Shown: positions 35,658 to 47,466, numbered from the stretch's first letter. The stretch is 63,662 bases of DNA from Chytridium lagenaria (GCA_025449115.1 JAHLKC010000182.1:1-63662), one strand, 5' to 3'. Numbers and translations are program-made. The notes: generated by a model not told the origin, from the letters alone.

Positions 35658-37685
35658 TCAATGCAAAATCACATTCTCCAAATGTCCCTTAACAGCCCCC
35701 CCAACATTGGTCCTATCGATCAAGAAAGTGTCATGTCCGTAAATCGCATCCAATTCATAATAAGTGACGTCCTTATTCCCCGCCTCCCTCAAACACTCTG
35801 CAATCTCCCTTTGCTGCCAACACGGAAACAATATATCACTCTGCACTCCAAGCACAAGCGCCGGCATCGTGATCCTCGACACCCCCTTCACAAGTGTCGC
35901 TCTCGTATCCTCTTTCATCGACACCGCAGGTGCGGCCGTGGCGCTGCATGATGCGGTAGCGGTAGGATTGGTGGTCGCACTTTGAGCTGACATGGAAAGG
36001 TTGAGACGACGGAGGACTTTTTCAGTTTCGGTTTTATCGCTTTGGATGGCGTCGAGCCAAACTGGTTTTTCGCCCTCTTCAATCGCGTCGAGTGTGTGGA
36101 CGCGTTCAATCATGGTTTCGTCAGACATGTCAAACATGTCCATAGCTTTTGAAATGTAGATAAAGGAGTTGGCGTCATATTGCAGGCACCATTTCTCACC
36201 CTATATAACAAAAGTTGATTTAGATTAATAATAAAAAAAAAAGAACGCGAGAAGAGAATTTAAGTTAAAAGTCAAATATACCTGATGGTCTAAATAACTC
36301 TCGATCAAGAAATCCGCACACATAGCAGGAGGTGCCTTAGGATCCGCCTTCTTCCTCCCAACCTCTCCTCCCACTCTGGCCCAGACCGATAAGTGATCGT
36401 AGCAATCTGCCTCGCAAGCTACCCAAGACGATTAAATTCATGGAAAAAAAACAAAGGGAGTACCTTCATCCCAACATGCGGTGGAACACTATCGTAGTAA
36501 AATCCTTTTGCCCAATTGGGATCCGACATCAACACTTGTCTTTGGCGAATACCTCATTGCAATTGAATAGGGATGCGACCGGGCTGCAGCAGAGATCGAG
36601 ACGACTCGTCCAACACGATCAGGGTACATGGATGCAGCGGCAAGACTCTATTAAATGTTTAAAAACAGACTCAAAAACGAAAAAAACGGAGTCTACCTGC
36701 ATTCCTCCCATAGACGATCCAACAACTGCATGAACCTTCCCAATCCCCATCTCATCTAACATCCGAAATTGCGCTCTAACCATATCCCAGATAGTCACAA
36801 TTGGGAACCTCGTCGCATATCTCTCCGCCTGTCCCTCCACATCCATGAACGAAGAAGGACCAGTAGATCCGTAACAACCGCCAACCACATTCGTGCAAAT
36901 AATATGGAACCGATTGGTATCAAGAGGGTACCCAGGCCCTAATAAATATCAGCAATGTTAATGTTGAACAACTCTTACCAATAAACTTTTCCCACCATCC
37001 TGCACCCTCATTCTCTTCATGGCTTTTCGCATGGGAACTCCCGGATAGACCCGTGCACAACAAAATCACATTATCCTTTGCCTCATTCAACCGTCCCCAC
37101 GTCTCATACGCAATGTTGATCCCTGGCACTGAGCCTCCGTGCACAAACCGAAACTCTCGCTCGCTCTTAAAGATTTTATAGCCAGACACGATATTCCGTA
37201 CGATGGTTCAGGCCCTTCGTTCGGTGCCGACGGAGTTGCGGGTGGTCAGACGAATCGTGGATAAGATGCGGGATTCACGCTCAGCATTTTTGTCGACACA
37301 TGGGAAATGCAGCTGGGGAGGAGTTGGTTTGGATGAGCTTCGACGACGGGGTTGCTGGGGGGACCTGTGAAAGTAGGTTGAGGGGTTGATCGGAGAGGGG
37401 CTTGGGGGGTTGAGGAGGGAGGGATGAGAGGAGGACGGATGTGGCGAGACGGGAGAGGGTGGATGATGTTGGGGTTGTAGAGATGTGGTGTTCGAGGTAG
37501 GTCCGGAGACGGGATGTCCACGGTTGGGAATCGGACGTTGTTGTAGCTGTCGTGGCAAAGGAGGGGACAAGGGGTTGGAGGAATGACAAGGGGTTTGGAA
37601 GTGAAGGGGGTCGTTTTGAAGATGCGTTACGTATGGGTGTGGATCGAAGGCATGCCTGCGTAATGGCTTTCCGAGTGAACATCAT
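35658..37685 (-). CDS. MetX-family acyltransferase (homoserine O-acetyltransferase or mitochondrial Cys2-like serine acyltransferase)
   Basis: The alpha/beta-hydrolase fold enzyme acylates homoserine or serine on the route to methionine or cysteine. The N-terminus, [19 protein letters not shown] (37685), is Arg/Ser-rich and lacks acids, as in mitochondrial leaders. A Pro/Ser-rich linker leads to [16 protein letters not shown]. The core contains [51 protein letters not shown] and the nucleophile elbow [10 protein letters not shown]. Catalytic Asp and His are expected in [14 protein letters not shown] and YGHDTFLID near the C-terminus (stop 35658-35660). Several introns are visible, and a short low-complexity insertion ([14 protein letters not shown]) sits in the lid region. 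Frameshifts occur near 37290 and 37200. The [11 protein letters not shown] and FPC-type leader resemble the fungal mitochondrial Cys2-like subgroup more than cytosolic Met2, but substrate is not certain. Confidence 0.85.
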
Positions 37686-38268
37686 CGTTTTACTATGAAT
37701 CCTGTTGACTTCAGAGCTCAATTCTTTCAATGGCCAGGGATAGTGAAGGGATTGGTGAATGACGAGATGATCGACAGATGGTTCTCTGCTTACACCCGCG
37801 TCGTCTTTAACGAAATCAGTAGAAATGGATTTGACTGAAGGAATCAAGCGATACGCTCCTGCTGCGTAATAATGATTTGTCAGTAGCAAAAAAAACCCTA
37901 TCCTGAGATGAGCAAATCATTCACCAATTGGAAATGCTGGAAGAAAGCAGACACGTAATTTCCTCTTCACGCCGTTATCACTTCTGGCTCACACGCGATC
38001 ATTGACGCGACAGATGCGAGCTCTGTCGCTACTTGAGTGCTTGAGTTTACCTTGGGTTAAATAAACACGCAACGGCAACGAGTTATGAATCACCTTTCGG
38101 CTCACTTTAATCTCATGCGGGAACGGTCATCAAACAGCGCCTTTACGAGTGCGGATCTTGTTCATTTTTGCGCAAATCGAATGATTCGGTCTTGAAGTAA
38201 GAAGGCTCTTCAAAACGGAATGACTTTTTTTTTGTGACGATGATCAAAAAAATTGTCTTCAAATTAAA
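37686..38268. promoter_or_regulatory. Shared upstream region of a divergent gene pair
   Basis: The acyltransferase (minus) and dioxygenase (plus) are transcribed away from this 580-base region. No distinct binding site is identified. Confidence 0.4.
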
Positions 38269-39184
38269 ATGAAGACCAACAAGCGAAGTTTCAACGATGA
38301 CACCCACCCATCCCCTAACTCGAACAAACGCATCCGTCGCCCCCTCGCTTCCCCACAACTCTCAACGCCGGCATTGGTAAAGTCTTCGTCCAGGAAATGC
38401 TGTCCACCCCCTCCACAAGCACAGACGCCCATCTCCGCCAAACCCTCAAAACCCAGGGCTACCTCCTCCTCCGCAACCTCCTTCCCTGGCGTCTCGTCAA
38501 CAACGCAAGAAAACTCATACTGGAAGATATGAACAAAAATGAGTTTATCCGCACTGGTACTGTGGATGGGATAAAAGTTAAGGAGGATGGAACGATACCG
38601 TCTTTATTGAATCGTCAAGATCTCGCAAACCATCCTACCATCACAGCTTTACTGGAACACGATATTCTCTATCAAACCGTCTCAAAAATCCTCATTCCAG
38701 ACGCATCATCAACAAAAGACTCGAAAATCCTCTCTATCCCGTTCAAATGGCTCCGCGCAGTTCCTACAAACCTCAACACAGGTCCACATCTTGACCGTGT
38801 CTACCTCGGCGCAGGAACTCCCCACCTCCTCACTCTCTGGATGCCCCTCCTCGACGTCCCCGCTGAACTCGGCACACTCGTCATATCCCCGGTTCTCACA
38901 TTCATCCCTCCTTCCATCGTCTTCGTCAAGAATATGGGTTAAAACCTGCAGGCAAGGATGGGACAAAGAGTGGGTGGATTACTGAGGATCCGGCAGAAAT
39001 TGCTGGAATGTATGGGATTGAGGAGATTAAGTGGGTCGCTGCCGATATGAAGATGGGGGATGTGGTGGTGTTGGGGTTGGATGTGTTACATATGTCGAGT
39101 AATAATGATACTGACAGATGGAGGGTGAGCGTGGAAACGAGATGGCAGAAGCTTGGGGATCCTTATCCGCCTTGGTGGAAATAA
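38269..39184 (+). CDS. Phytanoyl-CoA dioxygenase-like Fe(II)/2-oxoglutarate oxygenase
   Basis: The family hydroxylates carbon centres with iron, oxygen and 2-oxoglutarate. The PhyH N-terminal pattern is clear (LKTQGYLLLRNLLPW), followed by IPSLLNRQDLANHP. The iron ligands are in GPHLDRVYLG (H-x-D, near 38787) and in LGLDVLHMSSNNDTDRWR (distal His near 39090 and the Arg that binds 2-oxoglutarate). The end is PPWWK with the stop at 39182-39184. A basic Pro/Ser-rich leader (MKTNKRSFNDDTHPSP) is in a different frame from the domain, so either the true start is the ATG at 38397 or one indel lies near 38380. A second frameshift lies near 38935. Substrate is unknown; the WMPLLD and RW motifs are usual for this family. 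Confidence 0.8.
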
Positions 39185-39459
39185 ATAATGGCGAAAAGCA
39201 ATCTTGCAGGCGGACATTTAGGCGACTAAAGAAAAAGATGAAAGTAACCGAAGTTCAAGGGATAAGGCGTATAAAAAGTATAGTTTACTTGCTATATGGG
39301 TTCTATGTGTGAAGGGAGTAGAAAAACTGAAACGAAAACGAAAACAATGGACATAAATAATACCCAGCGACTTAATAGACACACGTCGCTTCTATCCTTC
39401 AAAATCGCAACTGCAAAGATAGAAAAAGGGGAAGAAAAAATAAAGAAAAACAGAGAGGC

Positions 39460-40706
39460 TCAACCCTTCCCCATCGCCACTGCTTCACCCACGTCGTCAT
39501 CGTCTTCATCATCTGTATACTCGAAATTCGGATGTAGCGCTACAGTGTGAACCATTTTTCGAACTAGCCCCCAACCCCCACCTCCGCTTCTCACCGGAAC
39601 AGCCCCACCTCCACCGCCTGCTCCACCCACGCCAACTATCCCAGATCCAATCCCACTACCAGCAACCCTACAAATTTTACTGTTCGGCCCAATGCTCGCA
39701 GCAACCACATTCGGCTGCACCACAACACTTCGAGGCGGTCTCATAATTCCTTTGCTCTTCACAGCAGGTTTCGCAGTCTCAAACCAAGGATGATCTGAAC
39801 CTCCACCCGCGAGAAGTTGATCGACTGGCCCGTCGTCAAGCTCCCCATCGAGCTCTCTTTCGAGCCATTCAATTTCATCGTCTTCTACTTCTTCTTCGTC
39901 AGTGTCTTCATCGTCGTCTGCATCGTCGTCTCCGTCCGATGGGTGATCAGGGTCATAGTCAAAGACACGGCTTGTGGATCCACGAACGAGATGGGGCGTT
40001 TACCAATGTAGTAGGGAAGTACTTGAGCTGTGGAAGGTGATACACCGTTTTCGTCAGCGAAACCATGGTGGTGCTCGTCTGTTGGGTGTGGGGAAGGGTA
40101 ATAGTGAGGAGAGGATGAGGATGGCGGTGTGGCGAGTTGGGAGAGACGGTGGTGCGATGTTGGAGGGGTTGTAGAAAAATGATTAAAATTGGAAGATGAT
40201 GCGGATGGAGGTTGGCGGTATGTATGGGCAGACGATATGGTGGAGGAAGATTGTCGGTTTGTGTTGATAAGGGGTGAAGGTTCATCAATCTCTGTATCTC
40301 CGTCCGTATCGTCGTCTTCAGGTGGGAGATTCAGTTTGAGATCCATAAAGTTTCTCGAAACCCTGGATTGAAGGAATGAATGACGCATCAAGGTCGAGTC
40401 AACAGAGGGAGCTTCGGAGGAGATGCTGCGGGTTTCTGCGGATTTCGAGGCATCATCCGAAGAGTCGGAGGAGGTGTCATCGTCGTCCAGATCAAAGCCG
40501 TAGGAGGTTGTGGAGGGATCTGGAAAGCGGTAGCTGGTGAAGGCGATGGCGAGTTGAGGATCGAGGGTGCGGGGTGTGTTAGGAATTTGGACATGGAGAG
40601 AAGATGGAGGCGGAGGGGATGTTGTGTAGGCATAGGAGGAAGGTGAGGGTGATATTGGCGAAGCTTTTACTGTATCATTAATGGGCATCATCATCAACGA
40701 TAACAA
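39460..40706 (-). CDS. Acidic, Ser/Pro-rich low-complexity protein of unknown function
   Basis: Start MLSLMMMPINDTVKAS at 40706. The sequence is rich in Ser, Pro and Asp, with acidic clusters (FDLDDDDTSSDSSDD; EDDDTDGDTEIDE) and a His-rich stretch. One frameshift near 39975 leads to a strongly acidic segment (DGDDDADDDEDTDEEE), then EIEWLERELDGELDDGP, a conserved-looking LLAGGGSDHPWFETAKPAV, a Gly-rich stretch and an acidic C-terminus. No domain is recognised. The mostly disordered composition suggests a regulatory or scaffold protein, but this is inference only. It is transcribed divergently from the HMG-box gene. Confidence 0.55.
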
Positions 40707-40737
40707 TGCAAAGGTAGGTAATATTTAGAGTGTGATG

Positions 40738-40800
40738 ATGACGATGCAATGACGATGATGATGTTAATGCTGACGATGATGGTGATTGATGATGACAGTG
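40738..40800. repeat. GAT-rich microsatellite
   Basis: Imperfect GATGAT/TGACGATGA repeats upstream of the low-complexity gene, followed by CTC-rich repeats near 40843-40870. Confidence 0.6.
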
Positions 40801-41041
40801 GTGATAGGTGATGGTTGATGGAAGACTGTATGCCGTTTCTTTTTCCTCCTCCTTCTCCTCCTCCGTCGTTCGTTCGTTTCGTTCGTTTGTTCCTTCGTCT
40901 CCACTGGTGACCACCTTCCTTCCTCTTTCCCCCTTAAAAAAAATCACAAAAAAAATAAATAATTTGTGGCGGAATTGTAGTACAAACTATAACAAACTCT
41001 TTCCCTCCATCAGAAACAGGGAAGCGGACATCCCCACCAAG

Positions 41042-42491
41042 ATGTCCACCTCCGCCATTGCTCTCAACGCAAAGCTCTCATCCTTCATCAACACCACTTC
41101 AACTCCATCCGCCTTCTCCATCCTCCGACCATCCCCACTTCTCCTCCGCGCGTTTGCTTCTAAATCTGTCCAAAAGACAGCAGGTATGAACCGTTTGTTC
41201 CTTCACCATTATCTAAACTCCTACCCTCAATCAAACATTAGAGCAAGAAGAAGCAACGAAAATCCGACGAGCACTCCGAGCTCTTCCGAAAACATCCACG
41301 GAACCTCCGAAGCGGCCTTTGACCTCTTATATTTTGTTTTTGGGGGATAAGAGAGGGGAAATTTCGGAGTTGGAGGAGGTGAAGAGGATGGAGAAGAAGG
41401 AACGCGCTGTTGCGGTTGTAAAGAAAGCGGCCGAGATGTGGGGACATGCGGATGGGAAGGTTAAAGAGGTACTTCTTTACTTAATGTAACGTATATTGAC
41501 TTTAATTGTTTTTCGACGCTTTCCCAGAAATACGCTTCCCTCGCCCAATCCGCCCGTGAAGCCTACAAGAAGTCCCTCAAGGAGTACCTCGCGAACCGCA
41601 CGCCTGAAGACCTTATCATTCAAAAATCCACTCGTCGTTTTCAGAAGAAGTTATCACCTCGAGCTAGGGCAAAGGTGCTGAGTGACCCGAATGCTCCGAG
41701 AAGGCCTGTGAGCGGGTATATGAAGTTCTGTATGGATTTGCATAAGGGTGTTGATGTGGAGGGAGTTGATAAGGGGGTTATTATGGAGTTGGGGATTGGG
41801 GAGCGGGGTAGGGAGATGGGACGGTTGTGGAGGGGCTTGAGTAAGGCTATGAAGGAGGTAGGTTTATAAAGGGTGATTGCAGAACATTTTATTTATCATT
41901 CCTTATATTTTCCTGACTGTAGAAATACATCAAAGCTTCGGATAAGGATAAGGAGAGGTATAGAAAAGAGCTTGAGGCTTATAATAAGGTAGCTCACAGT
42001 TTTTTTGTGTAAATTTTGTTTGCTCATCTGTAAGGGTTATTTAAACGTTTGTTGTTGTTTGGTTTTTATATTTAATTGCTTTTTTTTATAGAAATCTGGA
42101 ATGGGGGATGCCAAAGAGGCTGTCAATGAGGAAAGACGCAAGAATCTTCAGACGATGAAGACGAGGAGGAAGGCTGCAGGACGGAGGAAAGTTGTTGCAA
42201 AGAAGAAGGTTCGTTATGTTATTTCGTTTTCTTTTGTTGTTTTCGTTTGCATACAACGGTTTCTCGAGATTTAATGCAACATTTCTTTTACTTTTGTAAT
42301 TTTTCATTTGAAAGGTTGTTGTAAAGAAGAAGAGTGTCAAGAAAGCGGTTCCGAAGAAGGCGGTGGCGAAAAGCGGAGATACGAAAAAGACAGTTGCCGC
42401 GAAGAAAAAAGTGACAGTTTCTAAGCCTGCTGCTAAGAAGAAGGCGGTTGAGACTAAGGGCGCCAAAAAGGCTGTGGCGGGAAGGAAGTAG
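41042..42491 (+). CDS. Two-HMG-box, probably mitochondrial DNA-packaging protein (Abf2/TFAM-like)
   Basis: The protein should bend and compact DNA, most likely mitochondrial DNA. Six exons read without interruption: 41042-41183, 41242-41468, 41528-41857, 41923-41988, 42092-42208 and 42315-42491, all introns GT-AG and phases consistent. The N-terminus (MSTSAIALNAKLSSFINTTS...LLLRAFASKS) is a mitochondrial-type leader. Box 1 begins PPKRPLTSYILFLGDKRGEI and box 2 PNAPRRPVSGYMKFCMDLHK, each with the expected Trp (AAEMWG, GRLWRG) and ending KYASLAQSAREAYKK or KYIKASDKDKERYRK. Unlike yeast Abf2, it carries a long Lys/Ala-rich C-terminal tail (KKAVPKKAVAK), like a histone H1 tail. Mitochondrial location is inferred from the leader. 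This gene has no frameshift, a useful contrast to its neighbours. Confidence 0.88.
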
Positions 42492-43840
42492 AAGGGAGTG
42501 GCTTGAGTTCATTGCTCTAGGTGGGGTGATTGGGTGATTCTGTAAAAGTGTTATTCTTCGTTGTTTTCCTCCCCTTGAAAGTATTGCGACTTTGCGGATG
42601 ATTCTGGATTTCTTGTGATTCTCGTATACCATGAATTTATTTTTTGGGGCTATGTTATGTGTTGTGAAAGACACTTGGAATCTGGAATTTTTTTATTTTT
42701 TGTTCACTTCCCCCTTGCCTTTTTTTTTTTTTTTTTTTTTTTCTCTACCTTTTTTACGTGTTCGCGTCATTTGTGAAGTATATCCCAACCCTTTTTATTA
42801 TTTAGTCGTGATGGTTGTGTTTGTGGAAGGGAGTTTCAGTTGCGATACTTGTTTCTGCTGTTGGAGGATGCTATGGAAATATAAGCGAACATGTTTGGGA
42901 TTCTTCGTTTTGATGGATGCGTGAAAGAAAAGGATACACTTGTTGAGGTGATAATACATGTGTTGAAATCCCGACTTTGGAAGTTATTTGATAAAATACC
43001 GGCCCGCAAACGATGCTTTGGTGTTTCAAAGTACCTTCTTAAATCGCATTGCTCATTTGGATTTCTGACCTATTGACGTTCGTAAACTGAAACTATTCAT
43101 TTAACAGTCTGCCAAATCATCCTTCTCAACCTTCCACAGCTGCGTCTCGATTCACTCCTCGAATTCCTCCACTCTTTTGCCCGCCGATCGATACCTCCAT
43201 ATAGTGGAGCAGTATGCCATAATCAGGATTTGTATGATCCGACCCAGAGAAAGTAAAAGATCAGGTTGACACGTCAAAGATATAAGCAGAGTTTCTATTT
43301 TGAAGTCCATCAAGAGACGAAGAGGGGGCCTACTTGGTCAGTACTTATTTAGTACATATATTTAAGATAATCATCACAGACACCCAGGTCGATTAAAGAT
43401 GACGAAAATACATTCCGTTTGCTACTTAATGATGACGTGATGACGGTGCCAGCTGGGAGGGCCAGCGTATTAGTATGACTGACTTTCATGGTTTAACGCG
43501 CTTAGGGTCTGTACTGACAGTGTCCAATATGTGCATGGATAATATGCACTACGTTGGGAAAAGAAATAATCCAGAACAAAGAACAAGAGACCATCGTGAA
43601 ATGGAAGCGACGAGGAGCTGTCTACTTCAGATACCTATGTGAAGTGGGCTCGAAGATGAATCGCCACTATTCCCAAACGCTGGCTTAATTGGTAGAAGCA
43701 ACCTGCAGCATCATCAAGAATAAGTTTTTAACTTAAAGTGATTGTGAATGATGATGTTAATGCTACTTCGAATCCTTACTTTATGGCAAGATTCATATCT
43801 ATGACAAGCGTTCGTTTGTTACATATCCTGTAGACTTGAG
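42492..43840. other. Intergenic region
   Basis: T-rich 3' flank of the HMG gene to about 42760, then unremarkable DNA. No gene supported. Confidence 0.5.
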
Positions 43841-44690
43841 ATATCTGAACCCAACATTCTGGCGGAAGCAAGGTCGAAAGTACTGTAATCCGAAGACTTT
43901 GTGGTATAATCCAGCCTCTCTCTCAAATCTTCGTGGATGCAGAGGGTCTAAGATTCGTCAGCTGCGATAGACATCTTGACCCAGTTGCACATACTGATAA
44001 ATTCAATTGCAGCTCATTTAGAGATGCGACACTGTGTCAACCTCTGCAGACGTATTTTACATACATAGAAAGTTTAAAGAGTAATATATGTAGATGTATA
44101 TCAATATCATCCATTCATGAGTTATTTACATCAAAATCAGAGTCGAATTGACGAATACTATAAGAGATGTAGATACAATAAAAGAAAGTTAAGCGTTCCT
44201 GTACTAAAATCCAGCAAAATGAAACAAAGAAAAAGCCATCTGAGTAAAGACTGAACAAGATTTAGACCATGTGGATAAAATGATGAGCTCGAGGAAGCGT
44301 CGGGTTCATCCAAAAAAAAGGATTCACTCAGACTTCTTTCGGGTGAGGGCAGTATAAACGCCAGTGATGTTGGTCTATGTAACAACAATTTGCACCTAGC
44401 CTTTCGCATATATTGCAGTGTTTTGGCGCAGGTCCAGACATATCATAGAGCACTCTACGATCAATTGTACAAGAGGTCTTGACCCTACTAGCTGTCCAAT
44501 TGCAGCCGGGTCCAACTGCTATGACGTCACCTGTGGGAGAGTGAGCGATGGCTGAATTTGATATGGTATGGAATAATTGGAACTTGTTGGCGAGTCGGAG
44601 TTGATGGATCCGCTAGGCTGAGGCCAGACAAAACGGTCGCGATACGGAGTGCTATGATGAGGATGTCTGGAACAGTAGCGAGGTTTTGAA
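43840..44690 (+). repeat. Segmental duplication, copy A
   Basis: This stretch is a diverged direct copy of about 46070-46900. Shared landmarks are CTGGCGGAAGC (43860 and 46095), GATAGACATC (43969 and 46182), ATGAGTTATTTACATCAAA versus ACGAGTTATTTACATCAAA (44117 and 46338) and the coding block ACAGGTGACGTCATAGC on the minus strand. It includes the 3' part of the Cys/His gene. Confidence 0.75.
44328..44690 (-). pseudogene. Truncated paralogue of the Cys/His-motif gene
   Basis: The minus-strand frames contain [19 protein letters not shown], then after a one-base shift [12 protein letters not shown] and the C-terminal motif CNICERLGANCCYIDQHHWR followed by LYCPH (stop 44328-44330). These match [31 protein letters not shown] and the C-terminal motif of the gene at 46583-47466. 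The Ser/Asp repeat half is missing; plus-strand LRR-like coding sequence lies in its place. The copy is probably a pseudogene. The preserved Cys and His positions show which residues are under constraint. Confidence 0.55.
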
Positions 44691-45590
44691 ATCTGGGGAT
44701 TTGAGTCGATTGGAGTCTTTCGACTATTTCGCAGAAGATTGCTACGCAGCTGCAGGGGAACGAGAAACCGGGCTTTTCCATCTTTTGAAAGATGGGAATG
44801 CACTCAAGAGATTTAGACTCGTATGCCCTGAACATTATTGCCAACAAGAGGACGTGATGCCCGCATTGGATGAGATATTTGCCGATATGATTCCAAACTA
44901 AAATCTTGAAAGCATGCGCATTGTGTTTTATTTGGATATGGCTGATCTCAGGCTGCTTCGTTTCGCAAAGTTCATATCTGGTTTCAGAAAACTTAACGGA
45001 CTTTACCTTCAAATACCAATTCGAGAGGACTTGTTTACGAATGAAGCCGATAGGTATCAGTTTCTTTCGAACATCACCTCAGCCCTGAGCTTGGCCACAC
45101 TCTCTTCCCCTCAAATTCCCGTCTGGTCGATTGGAGTTATTGGACCGTTGTGTTCTGCAGAGGCCTTTAGGACAACAACGTCTAAAAGAAATGACCTTGA
45201 AAGTAGCATTGAACTCATGCCTCTTCCACGACCTCACAGTTTTCCTCGAACGACCGTCATATTAACCCTAAGTCGTTTGAAATTGACATGGAAGATAGTG
45301 GGGACCGCTTCGGCCCTCATCTCATCAAGTTCTTTGAGTGGCTGACTCTACATTAACCTAACCTCCGAACCTGAAGTCTCTACAGCTGACCAAGTTTGGG
45401 CTATCTAGAAACGGGTACCGTCCGAACTTGAGGCAAGGCGCTGCTATGCTGCCCTGGAAATGTTTGCGTAAACGAGTAAGCTTCTCAAGGCCTTGCACCT
45501 TTACGGCATTAGTATCACGGATGAAGAACATGCTGTTGCGCACAGGATTTGGAATGCAAGAGAAAAGAATGGGTTAGGGGATTTTGCATG
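44686..45590 (+). pseudogene. F-box/LRR-like gene remnant
   Basis: Coding-like plus-strand sequence reads LSRLESFDYFAEDCYAA, ALKRFRLVCPEHYCQQEDVM, then after a stop MRIVFYLDMADLRLLRFAKF, FRKLNGLYLQIPIRED and later LLKALHLYGISITDEEH. The spacing of Leu residues resembles the LRR part of fungal F-box proteins. Several in-frame stops remain (for example near 44899 and 45343), and no F-box is visible upstream. I read it as a decayed LRR gene next to the duplication. Confidence in family is low. Confidence 0.35.
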
Positions 45591-46069
45591 TATCTATTGA
45601 CGGGTATGTTCGTTGATTAAGTAAATGTGTCACTCTCCACCATTACCATTTCCATAAATTATCTTGAAGACGGAGGGTCTCCTGAAAGGCTTTAGACTAT
45701 CCCGTCCAGTTAGAGGGCCTTGAACTCGGTGACGTTGAAGTCAGCATCTACCTCGACGAGCCCGAAACATATGTGATAATATAGTTTTCTATAAAAATAG
45801 AGAGTTTCCCACGTCTTGACCTCTGTTACCATGGACGTGGAGGAAGCCGTGAAAGCCACAGTCTGGCCCATGTCGCCAACGTTGCCACCATTCCGGCAGA
45901 GGATCCGATCATGTGTATATTGTTATTTGAGACTCTGCATAGAATTTAATTAGTAAAGTTTGGAGAAGACGATGAGTTTTCGCTTGGTGAGAATATCGAA
46001 TTATCCTGATTCTTATGCATGTAATGAGGAGAGTGAAGACAAGGCATTTGACCTAGATTCTGCCAGAGT

Positions 46070-46900
46070 GTACTCTCAACCCAAGTACGCTCTGGCGGAA
46101 GCTAGGTCGAATGTACTATCCAAAGACTTCGCAGTATCCCCATGATCTTCGTGCATGCAAACGGCCTAAGTTTCGCCGGTGATAGACATCGTGACGCAGT
46201 TGCACTTAGTGATAAGTTTAGATATTGTAGCTCATTTTAGAAAATGCGACACTAAACCTTTTTGTGTCAACCGTAGACGTATTTTATATAGGTATAAAGT
46301 TAAAAAAGTAAAATATGTAGATGCATTTACTATCCATTCACGAGTTATTTACATCAAATTTGGGGTTTTGAATTGACAACACTAGAAGAGATGTAGAAAC
46401 ACAAAAAAGAGAGTAAAAAGGTTCCTGTAATAATCCCAGCAAAATGGATCAAAGACAAAAGCAGCTGTCATAGTAAAGAGTCAACAAAAACTTAGGCGAT
46501 GAAGATAAAATGATGATGAGCTCCAGGAAAATAGGGTCATTCAACAAAAAATATTAAATCAAGATAAACGTTAACTTAATGCTTAGGAGTGAGGGCAATC
46601 TATACGCCAGTGATGTCGGTCTTTGCAATGGCAGTCTTCACCAAGATCAACGCAAGTAAAGCAGATTTGTGGCGCGGGTTTAGACATATCATGAACTACT
46701 TTGCGCTTTGAGTGATACTTCCTGGCGCTGCTAGTAAATTCATAGCCACCTCCAACTGCTATGACGTCACCTGTCGGTGATCGACAGATTGCTGAGTTTG
46801 CGAGATGTGGAATCACCGGAATCACCGGGAGTTGTTGCCGAGTCGGAGTTGATGGACCGGCTAGGCTGAGACCAGACAATGCGGTTGTAACACTGTCTTC
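46070..46900 (+). repeat. Segmental duplication, copy B
   Basis: Direct copy of 43840-44690 (see landmarks there), about 2.2 kb downstream. It carries the intact-looking C-terminal exon of the Cys/His gene. Confidence 0.75.
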
Positions 46901-47466
46901 AACGCGTGACTCTGGTTCTGAGGGGGATGAGAATAGACGAATATCAGTTATAAAAGCAAAGAAGATGTTAGTATGATAGCAGACGTTGATGATTCAAAGC
47001 AGAAATAGATCATAGAACCATTTGCTGAAGCGGCGCCGGTGTCGGAGCCGGAGTCGGAACCAGATTCGGAGCCAGAGTTGGAGCCAGAGTCGGAGTCAGA
47101 GTCGGAGCCAGAGTCGGAGCCAGAGTTGGAGCCAGAGTCGGAACCAGATTCGGAGCCAGAGTCGGAGCCAGATTCGGAGCCAGAGATGGAGCCAGAGTCG
47201 GAACCAGATTCGGAGCCAGAGTCGGAGCCAGAGTCGGAGCCAGAGTCGGAACCAGATTCGGAGCCAGAGTCGGAGCCAGATTCGGAGCCAGAGTCGGAGC
47301 CAGAGTCGGAGCCAGAGTCGGAGCCAGAGTCGGAGCCAGAGTCGGAGCCAGAGTCCGAGCCAGAGTCCGAGCCAGAATCAGAATCAGAGCAAGCCTCAAC
47401 GGAATGCTTGTGCGCTTTCTGAGCCTCGAGAGCGTCCAGCCTATCCACACAAGTACAAATCCGCAT
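46583..47466 (-). CDS. Ser/Asp/Gly-repeat protein with a Cys/His-rich C-terminus
   Basis: Start [20 protein letters not shown] at 47466. About 110 residues of [12 protein letters not shown] repeats follow, from a 12-base unit (GAGTCGGAGCCA on the plus strand). Exon 1 ends at ...AASAN and joins in phase, across an intron of about 110 bases (donor GTTCTA, acceptor CCCCCTCAG), to [19 protein letters not shown]. The C-terminus ends with [20 protein letters not shown] followed by IDCPHS (stop at 46583). The C-x2-C-x6-C-x-C-x3-HHWR-x2-C-P-H pattern suggests a small metal-binding domain that I cannot name. A truncated paralogue lies at 44328-44690. The donor is weak, so the intron is moderately supported. 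All other long frames across the repeat are shadows. Confidence 0.55.

Noticed and set aside
44527..45012. 161-codon minus-strand frame
   Set aside because: Its first two thirds are antisense to the LRR-like sequence; only the last 50 residues belong to the duplicated Cys/His gene.
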